Positions 14,301-26,000 of a stretch of DNA of 64,000 nt are shown in pieces. How positions within the stretch are numbered: position 1 is the first letter of the stretch; each line of letters starts with the position of its first letter. The notes under the pieces were generated by a model. That model was not told where the DNA came from. It did no database searches and saw only the letters and a list, made by a program, of their open reading frames with translations. A program made the position numbers and the translations under genes. This DNA is from Acanthaster planci (Eukaryota; Echinodermata; Asteroidea; Valvatida; Acanthasteridae): positions 1,390,135 to 1,454,134 of the forward strand of contig NW_019091355.1 of assembly GCF_001949145.1 (NCBI RefSeq), in the 5' to 3' direction.

Positions 14301-15733
14301 GATCCATCCCTTTAGGAAGTCATTGCTGATGGCCATTTCAATTTGTGTTTTAATTTCCCTTCAAAGTGTACATAAATCAATACACGTGTACCGAGGAAGA
14401 CACGCTCCAGATAATGTCAACGAACTGAGTCGGTATTAGGCCTCCCTGGCAGATGCCAGCCCCCGTGCGCTTGTGCTGCTCGAACTTGGGTTTGGGACAG
14501 CCATCGATTATTTAGCTTCTGCCAGTCTGATGTTGAATGAAAAAGAAGAGACTAACTTCAAGGGGCCGAGGGTAAAATACCTTGCGGTGTTGTTCTTGAA
14601 ATATCGCTGACGCAAGACTGGTTTCAGACGTCTAATGCCAATTGTGTAAGGTTCATGCGAGTATTCGTGAGCAGAATCACTGAGCGACAGTGTCCGAAAC
14701 AGCAACTTTCAGAGTCAAAATGAAGCACAAAAAAATTAAGTATACAAACAGCATATACTTTACCGATTCCAAAAATGTTTAAAATCATCAGAATCCACCT
14801 GGTTTGGTTAACTCTTTTGCGAAGGACCGGCGTGTGTCGCTCAAATTCTTTTCTGATATTTGTATATGGATATGCGCGCGCTGACTTCCAATGTAGATAT
14901 TGTATTTCATATTGCAGTCACCGCTACGTATGCAAACAACGAAGTCCTGAAATGGAGACCATGGGATTCTGTTATCGCGGAAAACAAAATAAAAACACCT
15001 TAATTAACAGGTGGAAATGAAGCGGCATTTGCAAAAAAAGGGGCATTTTGGTGTGAGATCCATGACTACCTCTAATTAAAGAACAGTACCCCATGCCGAC
15101 ACTTCGGTGTTGGACATCTGGGCAACGGACGATCAACTTGAAGGAGTGAAGAGAGCCGTGCTTGTTTGCTTACTGACAGGACAGGCCCGTCCAACGCGCG
15201 ATAGCGGAATCGCAAGGGAGGAGGCTGTGAAAACAAACTTTATGCAGAAGGACACAGAGGAACTGGTAAGGGTCTTCAAAGTCTCGTTTTGCGCGAGGGG
15301 GTGAAGCCATGTGCGACAACAGCGGACAGTCATCCATCGTCAGTACTTTCCCGATAGTCGTTCTCTGTTTTTATTCGTTTGCTTCACAGGAGGAGATTTA
15401 CTGTCCAGTTTACAAAGATCAGAGTTTAGCGTTTAATTGGTGATATATCACTCAATGGTTCATTTTTTTCAAAAAGATAGCAGAGATTTTGGAAACCAGA
15501 CGTTTTCATTCTTAATGACCAACCTATATGTTTCGTAGCCCATTGAAAAAGTAAAGCGAGCGCTCACGTGAACACGTTCTTATTTTGGCACGTTCGTTAA
15601 GCAAAAAAAATGCTCACGATTAGAATATCACGCCATTTCCTATATTCTTGCTTTTAGTTTCCCTCCTGTCGTGTTTCTAAAGTATATTGAGATCTAATTA
15701 CTGCAGTTAATTTCGTCTTTACACGGGCATATC
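11387..15733. other. Intergenic DNA without a recognised gene
   Basis: Only short ORFs, with no domain-like translation on either strand. No tandem arrays or TIR-bounded elements were detected by eye. The sequence is AT-rich with scattered simple A/T tracts. Confidence 0.5.
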
Positions 15734-15885
15734 ACAATAGTGCGCCTCCAAGAGTTGCAAAAACGCGTTCACCATTCACAGGACGCAAAATCTGTCGACC
15801 CAGTGGGCGTTTGGAAAGGGTCGACAGATTTTGCGGATTCTGATCGGTCAACGCGTTGTAAACTCTTGGAGGCGCACTTTTGTGG
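15734..15885. repeat. Near-palindromic foldback element
   Basis: Arms at about 15734-15801 and 15818-15885 are inverted copies around a short central segment. The outer about 20 nt (GTGCGCCTCCAAGAGTT and its complement) and the inner about 18 nt (containing GTCGAC) match almost perfectly. A middle block of about 15 nt has diverged. GC content is higher than the flanks. This is the architecture of a MITE/foldback element; no coding capacity is present. A clear target-site duplication was not identified. Confidence 0.8.
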
Positions 15886-17310
15886 ATCGCCTGCATTGGA
15901 CAACCTTTATTCGAGAAATGAGGTTAATACACCAGCAGAAGGCAAAGGGGAGAGTGGGCGAATCTAAACCGAAATGGACATGGAAATCCTGTATAGCAAC
16001 ACGTATGATAACAGCAAACAGAAGAACAAAAGCTTTCTCCCCATGCCCCCTACAAGGAAGTTAAACATGTTATTAGCTGCCATTTCAAGAAACAAATACT
16101 CATTTTGATTAGAAACAATACTTGTATTGGTAAAGAGATGTCAGGGACCGATCCAAGCATTTCAGCAAAGAGGTCAGGCCCCTCAGATTTTGGATATCCG
16201 ATTGTTGCGGTCAGGACATTTACTGATGTAAAATAATACAGGGTGTTAGCCATCTTGTTTATTACCAACATTGTCCACACTGCGTGCTGATCTCCATCAT
16301 CGCTTAATTTAATAAAATTTGGTGGGTTACAGAATGGTTTGCTTTCTCACCTAAAAGTTTAAAACTATTTCAGCTCTACAGTCAGGCAGGGAATAAAGTT
16401 GTGCCCCCTTCAGCATCGTAGTCATAGGAGAGTTCGATTTTATCCGCGCGGCTCCGTGGACCGTCCAACAAGTAGGTCCTCAAGCTCACGTCCCCTTTCG
16501 CCATTATATCCGTATTTTGAAATGAATGAGCGTTTCTCTTTCTCTAAGCGTGTGTCAGGCATTCATCAACTTGCCTCCAAAAGGGGTCAAGCCGAATAAA
16601 TAGCCGGTATCATACCCTTTTTCCCGTACAGCTTCGACACTGCCACCCGCTTCATAACAGCCAGGAGATTGATAGCGTGTGTGAGCAATTTATCAAGGAC
16701 ATCAAGTGGAGCTCTCTTATGTACTTCTTTCCTGTCTATTAAGTTCTCTAACCACTTCATAAATTAAGGATAACCTGAACAAGATAGGCGAAGGGTGTAA
16801 AAGTTCCTTGGAGAAAACAGAACGACACCTAAGGTTTTGTACCTTACTTGAAAATAGAAAAGAACGAAACAAATTTTTAGCACAGATAAGTTTCGCAATG
16901 TTTCATTGTGTAAATACTCCTTGGATCAATCCTACCTTATCGTTCTGAAGCTTTTGGGGAAAATAAATTAGAAGTAGGCTTTAAACAGGAAAAGACGTTA
17001 GAAGGCGTTGTTCTCAAAAAGAATAAATCAAGTTTCAAATCACTTAGTACCTTATTAAATGATGGGAAATCTATTGTTATTAATCGTCAAAATCTCCCTC
17101 GTTTGCCTCTAAAAAGTGCGTTGAAGACAGTGAAATATTTACCAAGAAACGTCACACGCCCCCCGTCCGGCTTTTATTTGAGAGGATGCTGATGGTTAAG
17201 CCTCATGATTGATGCTTGGCCTAATAATCAATATTCGCAGGCTGGTTGCAAATACACAGCCGCCACCCTTTCGTGATTAGCGCTGCACTTAGGTAGATTA
17301 TTGCGCGGTG
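15886..17310. other. Intergenic DNA without a recognised gene
   Basis: Short unrelated ORFs only. No splice-framed exon, RNA gene or repeat could be supported. Confidence 0.5.
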
Positions 17311-17315
17311 AGGTT

Positions 17316-17334
17316 GGCCAATCGTGACGTCACT
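17316..17334. promoter_or_regulatory. CCAAT box next to a full CRE
   Basis: GGCCAAT is followed within a few bases by the palindromic CRE TGACGTCA, a combination typical of NF-Y/CREB-type promoters. The neighbouring 150 nt are richer in CpG than surrounding DNA. No adjacent coding exon was recognised, so this is a candidate regulatory site only. Confidence 0.35.
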
Positions 17335-18457
17335 AGGCCTACATTTCATAAACTTCTGCGCCCAAACGTGTCGGTCTGTTGTCGGCCAGTTATTGCTTAT
17401 TCAGGTTAATGGATAAAGCTGTCAGACTTTTCAGCTTCTGGGGACGGCAACGAGGAAACGAGACCAAGAACTACATAAATGAGATTATCATGGCCTCCCA
17501 AGTGGTGTTACAAGACGCGATGAATTCCAGTTTTCAAAATAGCTGGCAGCTCCGCCATTGGTTTCATTTCAGTTCTGTGACAAAGGAAACATTCGGTGAC
17601 ATTCTATTTTGGGGCACGAAGTCGTAGACCTTAACACAGTAGCAGGATGATAATAACAATGAGGAGGATAATATCAGAGTATTTATAAGGCTAACGGTGA
17701 CAGTTTAAATAATACCTGTAAATCAAAGGTGCCGATATATTATCCGCATTATCCTTACACATTGGAGTCACAACATTTGAACATTCATGAAACCGTCTCA
17801 GCTCCCTTGGGAGAAAACTAGCCCGATGCTGCCATATCAGGCGCAACTTTCCCATCATAATCATAACCTGCCCTCAAGGAAAGTCGTTTATTCCTAGATG
17901 TAGAGAGGCAGGTAAAGTTTAAGTGACTTACCCCCCATGCTGCTATGATGGATTCCAACCCCGACCGTTATGATCGGAAGCTACAACCCTATATCGACTT
18001 TGCCACATACCCCGCGAGGCTGACTTGACAAAGATGACTTGTTAAACTAAGCAACCCTCTACATCCACGGACTTATTCGTAAAATATCTGACTTTGTAGA
18101 CGACATCATATACATGGCGTCATTAAAAAACAACTTTTCACCAAAGTGCACCAAAGATGTGTTGCCTTCTGAAACAACTATCCTACACATGTTTGCTTTT
18201 AAAAAGGACTCATAACAGGGTTTCAACTTTTCCGTTCGAATTTTGCTTAAGTGGTGTACAAAGGTTAACTTACCAAATAGTCTTCACAGTTTTGTTCATC
18301 CGATGGATTAGTCCTCCGACATACCGAAGTCCAGGACTCCATCAGCCTTTATGGTGTGTCCTGGTAACTTTTTCGTCTGGAGTGGAGGTCTTCAACCACA
18401 CTCCTTACCAGGTCTCGGTCGTTCTTCTTGTCTCCCGCACGCATTCTTTCGCCTCAC
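17335..18457. other. Intergenic DNA or possible intron of an unknown minus-strand gene
   Basis: No recognisable gene. If the candidate first exon at 18458-18498 is real, this stretch would be its first intron on the minus strand. No downstream exon with matching phase could be identified. Confidence 0.35.
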
Positions 18458-18580
18458 TTCCACCGGATGAAAACCCTAAGCACCGCCTTCGTCGCCATGG
18501 CAATTCCCTTCTCCAGTGACGTCACCTCCAGATGAAATGACTAATTACGCGGCTGGTAGCCCGATGGCGCGGGAAAACGG
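18458..18580 (-). promoter_or_regulatory. CRE/E2F-type promoter candidate with putative first exon
   Basis: A full CRE (TGACGTCA, 18517-18524) and an E2F-like GCGCGGGAAAA (about 18567-18577) lie just upstream, in minus-strand sense, of an ATG in good context (GCCATGGCG, ATG at 18498-18496). The reading frame gives MATKAVLRVFIRW and then meets a plausible donor GTGAGG at 18457. Without splicing, a stop follows at once. This looks like a housekeeping-type promoter and first exon, but no second exon was found. Confidence 0.3.
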
Positions 18581-21500
18581 CGCACGGAGCAGCGATATGA
18601 ATCGAAAATGCGAAGGAAACGAAGGTCTCTCAGTTTTTATACCGCTTTCCTTTTGTGTGTAACACAACGTCGTGGGAGAAAATTAAATTTTGAGCGATTG
18701 ATTTGCCCGTCGTTGCGATACGGTAACGTGACTGATATCTAGCCTTGATTACATCAATTTGTGGAGGGTTGTTCTGTGTTTACAATAATGCAGTTTCGTC
18801 AGATGCAGTTCAGTTTGAAAAACACACATTGCAAGCAGACACATTCTTGTGAAGATCCGTTGTGGAAAATGTATACCTCACCAGCTATTTTATCTATAGG
18901 CCTATTGTGTGTTTCCTCCTATCTGATAAACGGTTTGTCATTGGTATGGAATTTTATTGTATTATAGTCCAATAGGTGCTTTATTTCTTACTGAACGAAT
19001 GCACACCTTTCGTATTTGAAAGTGAAATACTAATACTGCCTCATATCTCGGCGTTTTAGGTTGCAATTACTTATTTGAATTTCAATTTCTCAAATATAGA
19101 GTTGTTTTATCACGTGATCCCTAAAGCTTATAGAAACCTTTTAAACGCTTGTGTGGAATCACGTGACACCAGGGGCATGCCTTCGGCATTACGGTATTCC
19201 TTATAAACAAAAACCTTTTCCAAATGTCAGCGTGAAATAAAAATTGTAAACGCAATAAAATCTTTAGGTTAAAGTACCATTTTTACAATTTCATCGAATG
19301 ACAACGTTTCATTGCAATTGTTGGGGTCGGCCCGATTATTTGCTTTCAAACAAGATTTACAGTTCAGTTTACAATTCAGCTCTTTTCACAATAAACTTGT
19401 GAAAAAAGAGGGACAAGAATTTCTACTAAGAAAAATACTAATGGTTTACTATGCAAAACTAGCCTGAGGAAAGCACTAACGGAGCAAATCTTTGAAGATC
19501 TGGTGCATGTGCGTGCAGTGGTGCACCTATACTTTGATATGGAGCGGCATATTCGAAGATGAATAAAGTCTAGTTGATATATCGGGCATTCAGTTCTGCA
19601 TCTTGAGCTCTCTCGATCCTGGAGCCATTTCCGGTGTCTTAGCTCATCTGCCCTGGAGACTCACCCCGTCACCCGCGGCGGCGCTTCGCCCAGTGTGTCA
19701 TCCGCGATGGATGTGCCAGAAATGCAGGCCAAGCGATGTAAAAAGACAAGGGGGAAAGGAGGTTTGTGGATGTATGGCAGTGAGACAAAATGCCAAACTA
19801 TATAGCTGTCTCATCTCTCCACTCGTCTTCACGTCCAACCCCCACAAATTGATTCCCCCTTTGTTGACACGCTTCTCCGTAAATGCCCCAACCCTCCTCT
19901 TGGGTTGTTTTCTCTGTCTGATCTCCTCGGACCGCTTGGCTCGCAGTGACACTTCCCCGGCAAGTAATGGCAGCGGACTGAGTGGAAGCCACGCCAAATA
20001 TTGATACACAATACAATAACTGGGGTGTGAAATTAACACTACATTGTCTCTGATACCGACCGACTTATCCGGTGTAGACATCACACACGCTAAACGCAGT
20101 TTGAGCGGTGAAGCGTTGGCATCATTTTCATCTTTTATTTTGGTTACATTTTTGTATAGACCTATGGGTTTTCTCCTGTGTGATACATTGTCATAAGGAG
20201 TGGTTGATTCATATACGAGGAATATCATGTCACGATTCAGATCGTGTCTAAATCGTTTTGTATTGGTCCAAATATTGCTACTTTAAACTAGCAGTCATAG
20301 CCTACGACTTGTCCACACACATTGTTAAATCAAGCCTAAACGTAGCGAAAAGTTTTTTTTTAATTTGTAATCAAGTGCACTATGATAATCAGAAAATGAA
20401 GCATACGGTGTACACTGAAGCGGAGCAAAACACAGCAACCTGCTACAGTATTTTCTTCGAGTTTAGCTGATAACCGAGCCTGTTATCTTCTCCCTGGGGT
20501 ACTAGTTTTGTTGATTGATTGGAAATAGTTCTCTCGGCTTCAAAGCTTATTATAGCTGTGACATATATCTTTCCTTTTGTTTTACCCTCCTCCATCATCC
20601 TAAACCAGTCAGTGTATACACCTGTATTGATAATAAATGATCCATAATTGACATGCAATTGTAGAGACCACGTGCTCCTTTTACAAGTTTGCATTTCTTC
20701 CTCATAATGGAGAAAGAAATATAGAGACACCCGGGGTACGCTTACATCTTGTCGCCATGTATTGAGATTAGCAGTCAAATCTTGAAAGGTTTCCACATGT
20801 GCGAAATGCCCAGATGAAATTTTTTTGTGGACGGGATCGCAAGCCATGTCAAAATGTTCAAAAAGGAATATTTTGGATATCTTTTAGAACTTGAACGAAT
20901 CCTAACTTCAACCAGTCTGTCAAATCAGCACCATCACTTGTAAGTAGTCAGAGTTTTAATACGTTTAGAGTGTGCTTTATCCCTGTGCCTTTTCTGCTTC
21001 GTATATGATGTTTTTATCCATGATTCGTTAAAAATTTATGTTCACTATATTTTTACTGTTTTTTTATTGTAACCAGGTACAAGAAGTAGACAATAGATAG
21101 CACTGTTAGGTAATAGGAAAAAATCTTGCCTCTTTGTTTTTTTCTTCAAATGACCACTGTGGGCGAGAGATGATCCCATCAAGCCGGAGGCTGTTGGTGT
21201 GTACGGATCATGCGCAGTTTTCTAATATCTCCACTGATTGGTTGGGTAAAGGGGTAATCGGCAATCGACACTTTATATGTCCGGGGGGGCCAAAATGCGA
21301 ATGTCGTGATTATGCCCTCTCCTGCTATTTAGAAAAAAAAGGCTCAATCCTGACCGCGTGATTGGTGGCGGGGCGTGGGACAAGTGGAAATCTAAAAGAT
21401 TACTTGACTGAACCTTACTATTATAATCTCTATGGCTGTGACTCACCAAACTGCACGCTCGCGTCAAGTTTAAGAGCGCCTGCGTTCGTATGAGCCTATA

Positions 21501-22359
21501 TTGTTCACTGTTTATAGTGGCTGCTCTCCGGATGAATCCATAGAGACTAGGTTTGACACGTTTGCCCCTGGCGTGTATTGTACTCTGCATAGACATCTCT
21601 CTCCCTTAAGTGCATGCAGCATCCGAAGCGAATCTTGCACCAATTTGACAGCTGGTCCATTTATCATTGGGATCTGTAAAAATATCATCGTTGGTTTCAC
21701 CTGGGGCAGAGAGCTGAGGTGGCATTCGATCTTGCTTAGAACGAGGCATCTGTTCCACCCCCGTTTAAAGTTACGAACGACTGAACAACAAAGTTGTCTT
21801 TTGCATTAATCGATTCAAGATGTCATATCTTCCTTAAAAGTATCCCCCAAGTTATCAGTCTTAGTCGCTTTCCGGACACTCTTTTCCGCACTGGAAAGGA
21901 AACCCTGTGTTCAGACGCTTTAATCTATTATTCAAGTAAATATTTTCACGTCCCTGTAGGTATACAGCCATTTTGGCGTCACCTGACTGATGCGCTTGCA
22001 CATACGCAACGGGTAAAACCTAATTCAATGTCAATTTGGAATCATACCACACTTTTTTCTGTACCGCTGATTGTAATTAAAACCTGATTATATTCAAAGC
22101 GGTGTTTCATTTTAAAGCGCTCGACTCTGAAAAAAGGGAAAAGATGAATTTATCGGCGGCAAAACCTTTTATAGAATGTTACTAGGCCTATATATCCTGC
22201 ACATTCTCTTAATGAACCACAGTGGCGTATCCATCAAGGGACGGGGGCAACTCCCCCCCCTCCACCGACAGAACTTTTTTTTACAACGAATATTTCATAG
22301 GTGAGTAAGAAAGAAAGCAATTGGTATGTTAATTTTGTTTATCTCATTAGCACCAAAGG
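18581..22359. other. Intergenic DNA without a recognised gene
   Basis: Holds ORFs up to 176 codons (minus strand, 20228-19698) and 134 codons (minus strand, 20847-20443). Their translations show no family features, so they are not called. No RNA gene was seen. A poly-C fragment of a common poly-G/C interspersed repeat lies at about 22220-22262. Confidence 0.5.
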
Positions 22360-22480
22360 TCACAACCCTTACTCACGGTTCCGACATCCTTGCCTTGTTT
22401 GTTAGTGTCGTTTTCTTAAACTCTAACAAAATAACACCAGCTCAAAGCAAGGATGTCGGCACCGTGAGTAAGGTTTGTGG
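22360..22480. repeat. Foldback element with 38-nt arms
   Basis: Arms at about 22360-22397 and 22443-22480 are inverted copies with only a few mismatches (cores ACTCACGG and GACATCCTTGC and their complements). They flank a 45-nt loop that itself contains a short GTTAG/CTAAC pair. It is consistent with a small non-autonomous DNA element or a snap-back inversion. Confidence 0.7.
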
Positions 22481-22944
22481 TTTTCTCTCCCCAACATCAT
22501 GTTGAATGAGTCCCAAGCCACATTCCCTTTTGAATTTGCCTCCTTTTTTGACACCAAAAGCTGGATACGCCGCTGTATGAATGAAATAAGGGCAGTTCCC
22601 CTGTGGTTTCTATGCTTCACATCAGGAGAGAAGGCAGGACGAGAGCGCCTTCTGGCAACTCTTCTGGCAAATAATTGCGGTGTGTGCATATATAGGAATT
22701 ACCTTTCTAATTGTTGACAGGGATTCTTGTATGGCGATTCTGCGCCAGTGGTTACAACTCGTATCATCTCCCACGAAAAATATACAGACTATTATTGGTA
22801 TTATTCCTTGGGACGACGTAACATGCACATAGTGGATTGGGATTGAATCACATTGTGATAATAAACTGCTCAAGTCTTGGCAAGTTATCGCTACATAGTC
22901 TGAAGGGGGTCCCACTTGTCACAATATTCTTGCGCATATTGTTA

Positions 22945-23078
22945 AGGCAAGTTCGATCAGTACTAATTTGTTAACCACATCGTCGATTTTCCCTGATACT
23001 CGATATACATTTAATGCATGCATGGTTACCAGTCAAAATCGACCATGGGTTGACTATTGTCGCTGATCGAACTTGCCT
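22945..23078. repeat. Imperfect foldback element
   Basis: The outer 15 nt (GGCAAGTTCGATCAG at 22946-22960 and its complement at 23063-23077) match perfectly. A diverged stretch follows, then a second matching block containing TCGATTTT (22983-22990 against 23035-23042). Total arm length is about 45 nt around a 44-nt loop. It is unrelated in sequence to the hairpin at 22360-22480. Confidence 0.65.
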
Positions 23079-26000
23079 CTAAATGCAAGTCACGTAGGTT
23101 GCAGGCAATAGTTCCACGGCTGCACGCTACCTTATCATGGAGGGCAGAAGCACAAAGAGAACATGTCCTTCCGCTGCATAGTCAGTCTCACTTTTCTGTT
23201 GCAATGATAAGTGTTTGTGCTCTGTTAAAGAGGCAATGTATTACAGGAGCAATGGGAAACACAATTCGACCAGAATCAAGGATCGGGTGATTTTACATAC
23301 ACGACAAAAAGGATGATTGTGAGATATTAGTCTTTCACTAGTCTTGCCACAAAAAGCACTGAGATCTCACTTTATGGGATATTTCATATTCTCTCTCAAT
23401 CAAGATAATTGTATCTCACATTGTCTTTACGTAGATTTTTAGAGACAAAAACTCAAATTTTAATTGCTTGTAATTTGACTACCGGTGATATCACCATGAA
23501 GTCAACCTCATAACATTATGCACAACATGAGATTCGGGATTGATGTTCATATACCAACTTATAATTGCATGGAATTGTAGCATGATTAAAAGAAAACGAC
23601 CCAGAGAATTATTATCCGAATGAAAAAAATTAAAGGAAGAGAAAGATGGAATTGTCTGGTTTAAAAAGATTGAGCGCAATCACTTAAAAAGTCTGTCCTG
23701 AGAAACTGCAATGCCAGCGTTTTACATATGTTACTGTATGAATATCCTGGATTGTTTATATTTCAACAACCCACATATGGCTCCTGGTGACAAGTGCTGG
23801 TTTGACCTTAATTACGTTAAAGGTCGAGTCACACCGACTTTCACTTGGTATTCTAAAACCACGCTATCGAGCGAAACATGATCGGGTAAAAAAACACCCA
23901 TGTCGCCACTTGCATTTTTTTCATTCATAATCAATGACGATGAAGCAGTTATAGATGATTTTGTTTGGCAGTAAACTCCGAGTATGACGTCACACTTCAC
24001 ATGGTGCATTAACACCATATCGGCCTGCAAAGGCCGTGTTTGTTAGCAACGAACCGAATAACAAAAACATTTCTAGGACTGGTGCTACCGCTTCCGGTCG
24101 ATATACGTGCGTTATTTCGGGCCGTACATTAGGCAGGCAAAGTGTGAACCAGGAAGTTCAATATTAAAATCATGTCTTTTAAATATTAGAGATCTTCGGA
24201 GCGTACTTGACAGGGTGGCTCTTCCTGGGCTGGCGTGAATGCAGTCTCACCATCATGACGAGCCGTCTGTAGCCAGGAGGCTTGTGGATAGTGAATTCGA
24301 GAACGGGTATCGATTATTGTCTCTGCGTGGTTCTCGGTTGTCCGTAATCGATAAATATTGCGCTTGACTGCTCACTGGGATGCCAGAAACAACAACAACT
24401 GTGATGCTTTCATATTTGTCTGTTTTCGTTTCACGCGGGCTTGACTGCATTATGCTAATTTTGCTGGTTTATATGTTTGTGTACGGTATTGATCGGAGCA
24501 TTTTGTCGTGGTGGAATTGGTTTGCTAACGTTTTTGGACTGATGTGAACTGGACTGTATAAAATAAAATCTTCTTCTCTCCAGATATTTTTGCCCACTAG
24601 TAAAGTTTAATATCAACACACAGTACGAGTCAGCACTATAGGTTCATTACTGAGCACAGTATGGGCACCATGCAACATCGTAATACAAGCATTAAACCAG
24701 TTACAAGTTGTCGCGACATGTTCATTTACTGCTTTAACCACAATTCAGCCCGTTTGTCGCTTGTAACGTCATTTTTGCGGACAATTTCATTGTCCTAATG
24801 TTGGTAGACTGCACAAAGATGTTCGTATGGAATAAGCTCTAAGATGAACTACGGTCTTTGTGAGCCGTAAAATACATCTTGAAAGTAAAATGTTGAAGAC
24901 TGGAGTAAATGTGGATTGCATAATGGTTTATTCAGAAGCTGGGAATAGGAAAAAATCCAAAAGAAACCAAAATAATGGAAGCTGACATATTAATTACTTT
25001 TTCTGCCCAAACTGAACGTTGGAGCATCCTAAGACGAACTCTTTACCCCTTTATCGAATCTCATCAGTCACTGCCGTCTAAGCGAAGCTCTTGATCAGAC
25101 AAAGTGTCACGTCACCTCCGCTGACGCACTTCGGCATTGGGATCAATCTCTTTAGGCCCGCTGGCCAGTGGTAATGAAAGGGATAACCCTATTTTTCCAA
25201 AATGCAAAATAAAATGAATTTTAATATAATTACAAAGGTATTCCGGCCTTTGGTCCCCCGACCACATTGTGTAGCGACTTGACCGACCGCGCGCACTTAT
25301 GTTCAGTCTCGTCAAGCGAGATATTTGGATTACCGCGATCCTATTTGTGATATGTCGACTAAGTTACGCAGCATATTTCATTTGTGCAATGAGTAATCGT
25401 AGTTGTTAGTTGTTTCAGTTCCTGCTTTTCTATAAACAAATCATTCATCCCGAGTTAAGTATTTGTTAATAAGACACGGCTTTAGGGGTTCACTTCACCA
25501 AAACTAAACGTTGGTTTTCTTTTTAATAGAAGGATTTGGAAAAAGGATCAGAACAACAAAGAGTGAGATCCTTTCAAGGCTTAGGCTATCCCTGATGTAT
25601 TGATCTTCGGGTAAATATTGTGATTGGAGAGTCAAATCTTTTTGGCATTTATCACTCGTCGAGGGCTTGTTACGAAAAGAAATCTCAATGGTGCATAAGA
25701 ACCAACGCTCTTTAGCGCTTTACGAATCCACCGTCTTGGACGAGGCCAGCGGGCCGAATCGAGTTAATCTGAATGTTGGCGTAGCGTCTGGAGCGAACTC
25801 CAACATGGTGTCCATATCAGATTTCATCACTCCATATCAAACGGGGACACATCCAGTTCGTGTCAAATGAGGTCGCTGTCATTGTGTTGGTGTGATTCGG
25901 TCAAGCGTAGGCGTTCGAGTGTGAACGGCGGCGATCTTCAACAACGTGGTGGCAGCTGAATTATTTTTAGAAAAAAACCAATAGGGCCTATACACAGCTT

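Noticed and set aside
17930-18000. tRNA-like B-box word (minus strand GGGGTTGGAATCC)
   Set aside because: No matching A box, acceptor stem or anticodon arm could be folded around it.
19698-20228. 176-codon minus-strand ORF
   Set aside because: No recognisable family features and overlapping ORFs of similar quality in other frames.
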